Source of the DNA: Woeseiaceae bacterium
GTDB taxonomy: Bacteria > Pseudomonadota > Gammaproteobacteria > Steroidobacterales > Woeseiaceae
Assembly (NCBI GenBank): GCA_021773075.1
Contig: JAJFKT010000033.1
Span: forward strand, 62,001 to 126,000
Direction of reading: 5' to 3'
Length of the DNA: 64,000 nucleotides
The notes under the pieces are model-generated. The model had not been told where the DNA came from and ran no database searches. It was given only the letters and a program-made list of their open reading frames with translations. The position numbers and the translations under genes are program-made. Positions 63,770 to 64,000 of this stretch are shown in pieces; position 1 is the first letter of the stretch; every line of letters starts with the position of its first letter.

Positions 63770-64000
63770 GCCTGCTTGAGGTTAAAGGGCTAACGGTTCG
63801 CTACGATGACGAAGCGGTCGTCAACGACGTGAGCTTTGACGTGACTGCTGGCGAATCCGTTGGCGTTGTCGGTGAGTCGGGCTCGGGCAAGTCGCAGACG
63901 GCGATGGCATTACTCGGGTTGCTGCCAAAGGGAGCGAGGGTAACGGGCAGCATTCGCTTTGACGGCGAGGAGCTTGTAAACAGCAAATCGCTCGACAGCG
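63766..64000 (+). CDS. oppD: Oligopeptide ABC transporter ATPase OppD, 5' part
   Basis: Starts at GTG 63766, which overlaps the oppC stop (GTGA). About 78 residues are visible before the window edge: [20 protein letters not shown] then the Walker A motif [20 protein letters not shown]. This matches OppD, the first ATPase of the transporter. Confidence 0.92.
   Translation, partial: MSLLEVKGLTVRYDDEAVVNDVSFDVTAGESVGVVGESGSGKSQTAMALLGLLPKGARVTGSIRFDGEELVNSKSLDS

Overview
The window is about 64 kb of a gammaproteobacterial chromosome that includes the replication origin. The gene families (SecB, GrxC, EnvC, NtrBC, Prc/CtpA, YidC, MnmE/MnmG, glycyl-tRNA synthetase alpha/beta) and the parS form TGTTCCACGTGGAACA point to Gammaproteobacteria, probably an uncultured or environmental lineage. 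I cannot name the genus from sequence alone.

Layout. 1-9.7 kb is housekeeping: an envelope operon on the minus strand (EnvC, CtpA-type protease, divergent polysaccharide deacetylase, and a partial secreted protein at the edge), an operon rhodanese-grxC-secB-gpsA on the plus strand, then a DUF3179 protein, a Tat-exported FAD oxidase, trmL and a PyrDB-type dihydroorotate dehydrogenase. 9.7-25.7 kb is a sedentary chromosomal integron. It has an intact integron integrase on the minus strand, an attI region with a palindrome, and about 21 gene cassettes on the plus strand. They are separated by 18 full-length attC sites of about 100 bp plus several relic sites. Cassettes encode a tyrosine phosphatase-like protein, an RDD protein, a VOC protein with its own promoter, two addiction modules (one with a toxin interrupted by a stop codon), a murein endopeptidase-like protein, a CPBP protease-like protein and many small membrane proteins or lipoproteins. 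The array is interrupted near 21.1-23.2 kb by a cupin gene and an antisense cyclic-nucleotide-binding/rhodanese gene.

25.7-40.5 kb holds small envelope genes, then ntrC, ntrB, a DUF4124 protein and glnA on the minus strand. glnA has a sigma-54 promoter and two identical inverted NtrC boxes. glyQ-glyS-gmhB-plsC-M28 peptidase runs on the plus strand and ends at a strong hairpin; an M13 peptidase and a DUF6491-like lipoprotein follow on the minus strand. 40.5-51.9 kb is the origin block: gyrB, recF (containing two parS sites), dnaN, oriC with DnaA boxes, dnaA, then rpmH-rnpA-yidC in the other direction, an alpha/beta hydrolase-OsmC fusion, and mnmE. 52-58.5 kb is a translationally coupled operon (S33-type hydrolase, NatA/NatB-like ABC exporter, two M16 peptidase-family proteins) inserted between mnmE and mnmG. 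mnmG is followed by an oligopeptide ABC transporter (oppABC and the start of oppD) where rsmG-parAB is often found.

The most interesting points are the cassette array and its decay products, the apparent non-ATG/GTG/TTG starts in several genes, the glnA enhancer architecture, the parS sites inside recF, and the unusual membrane-domain/M16 fusion with its coupled operon.
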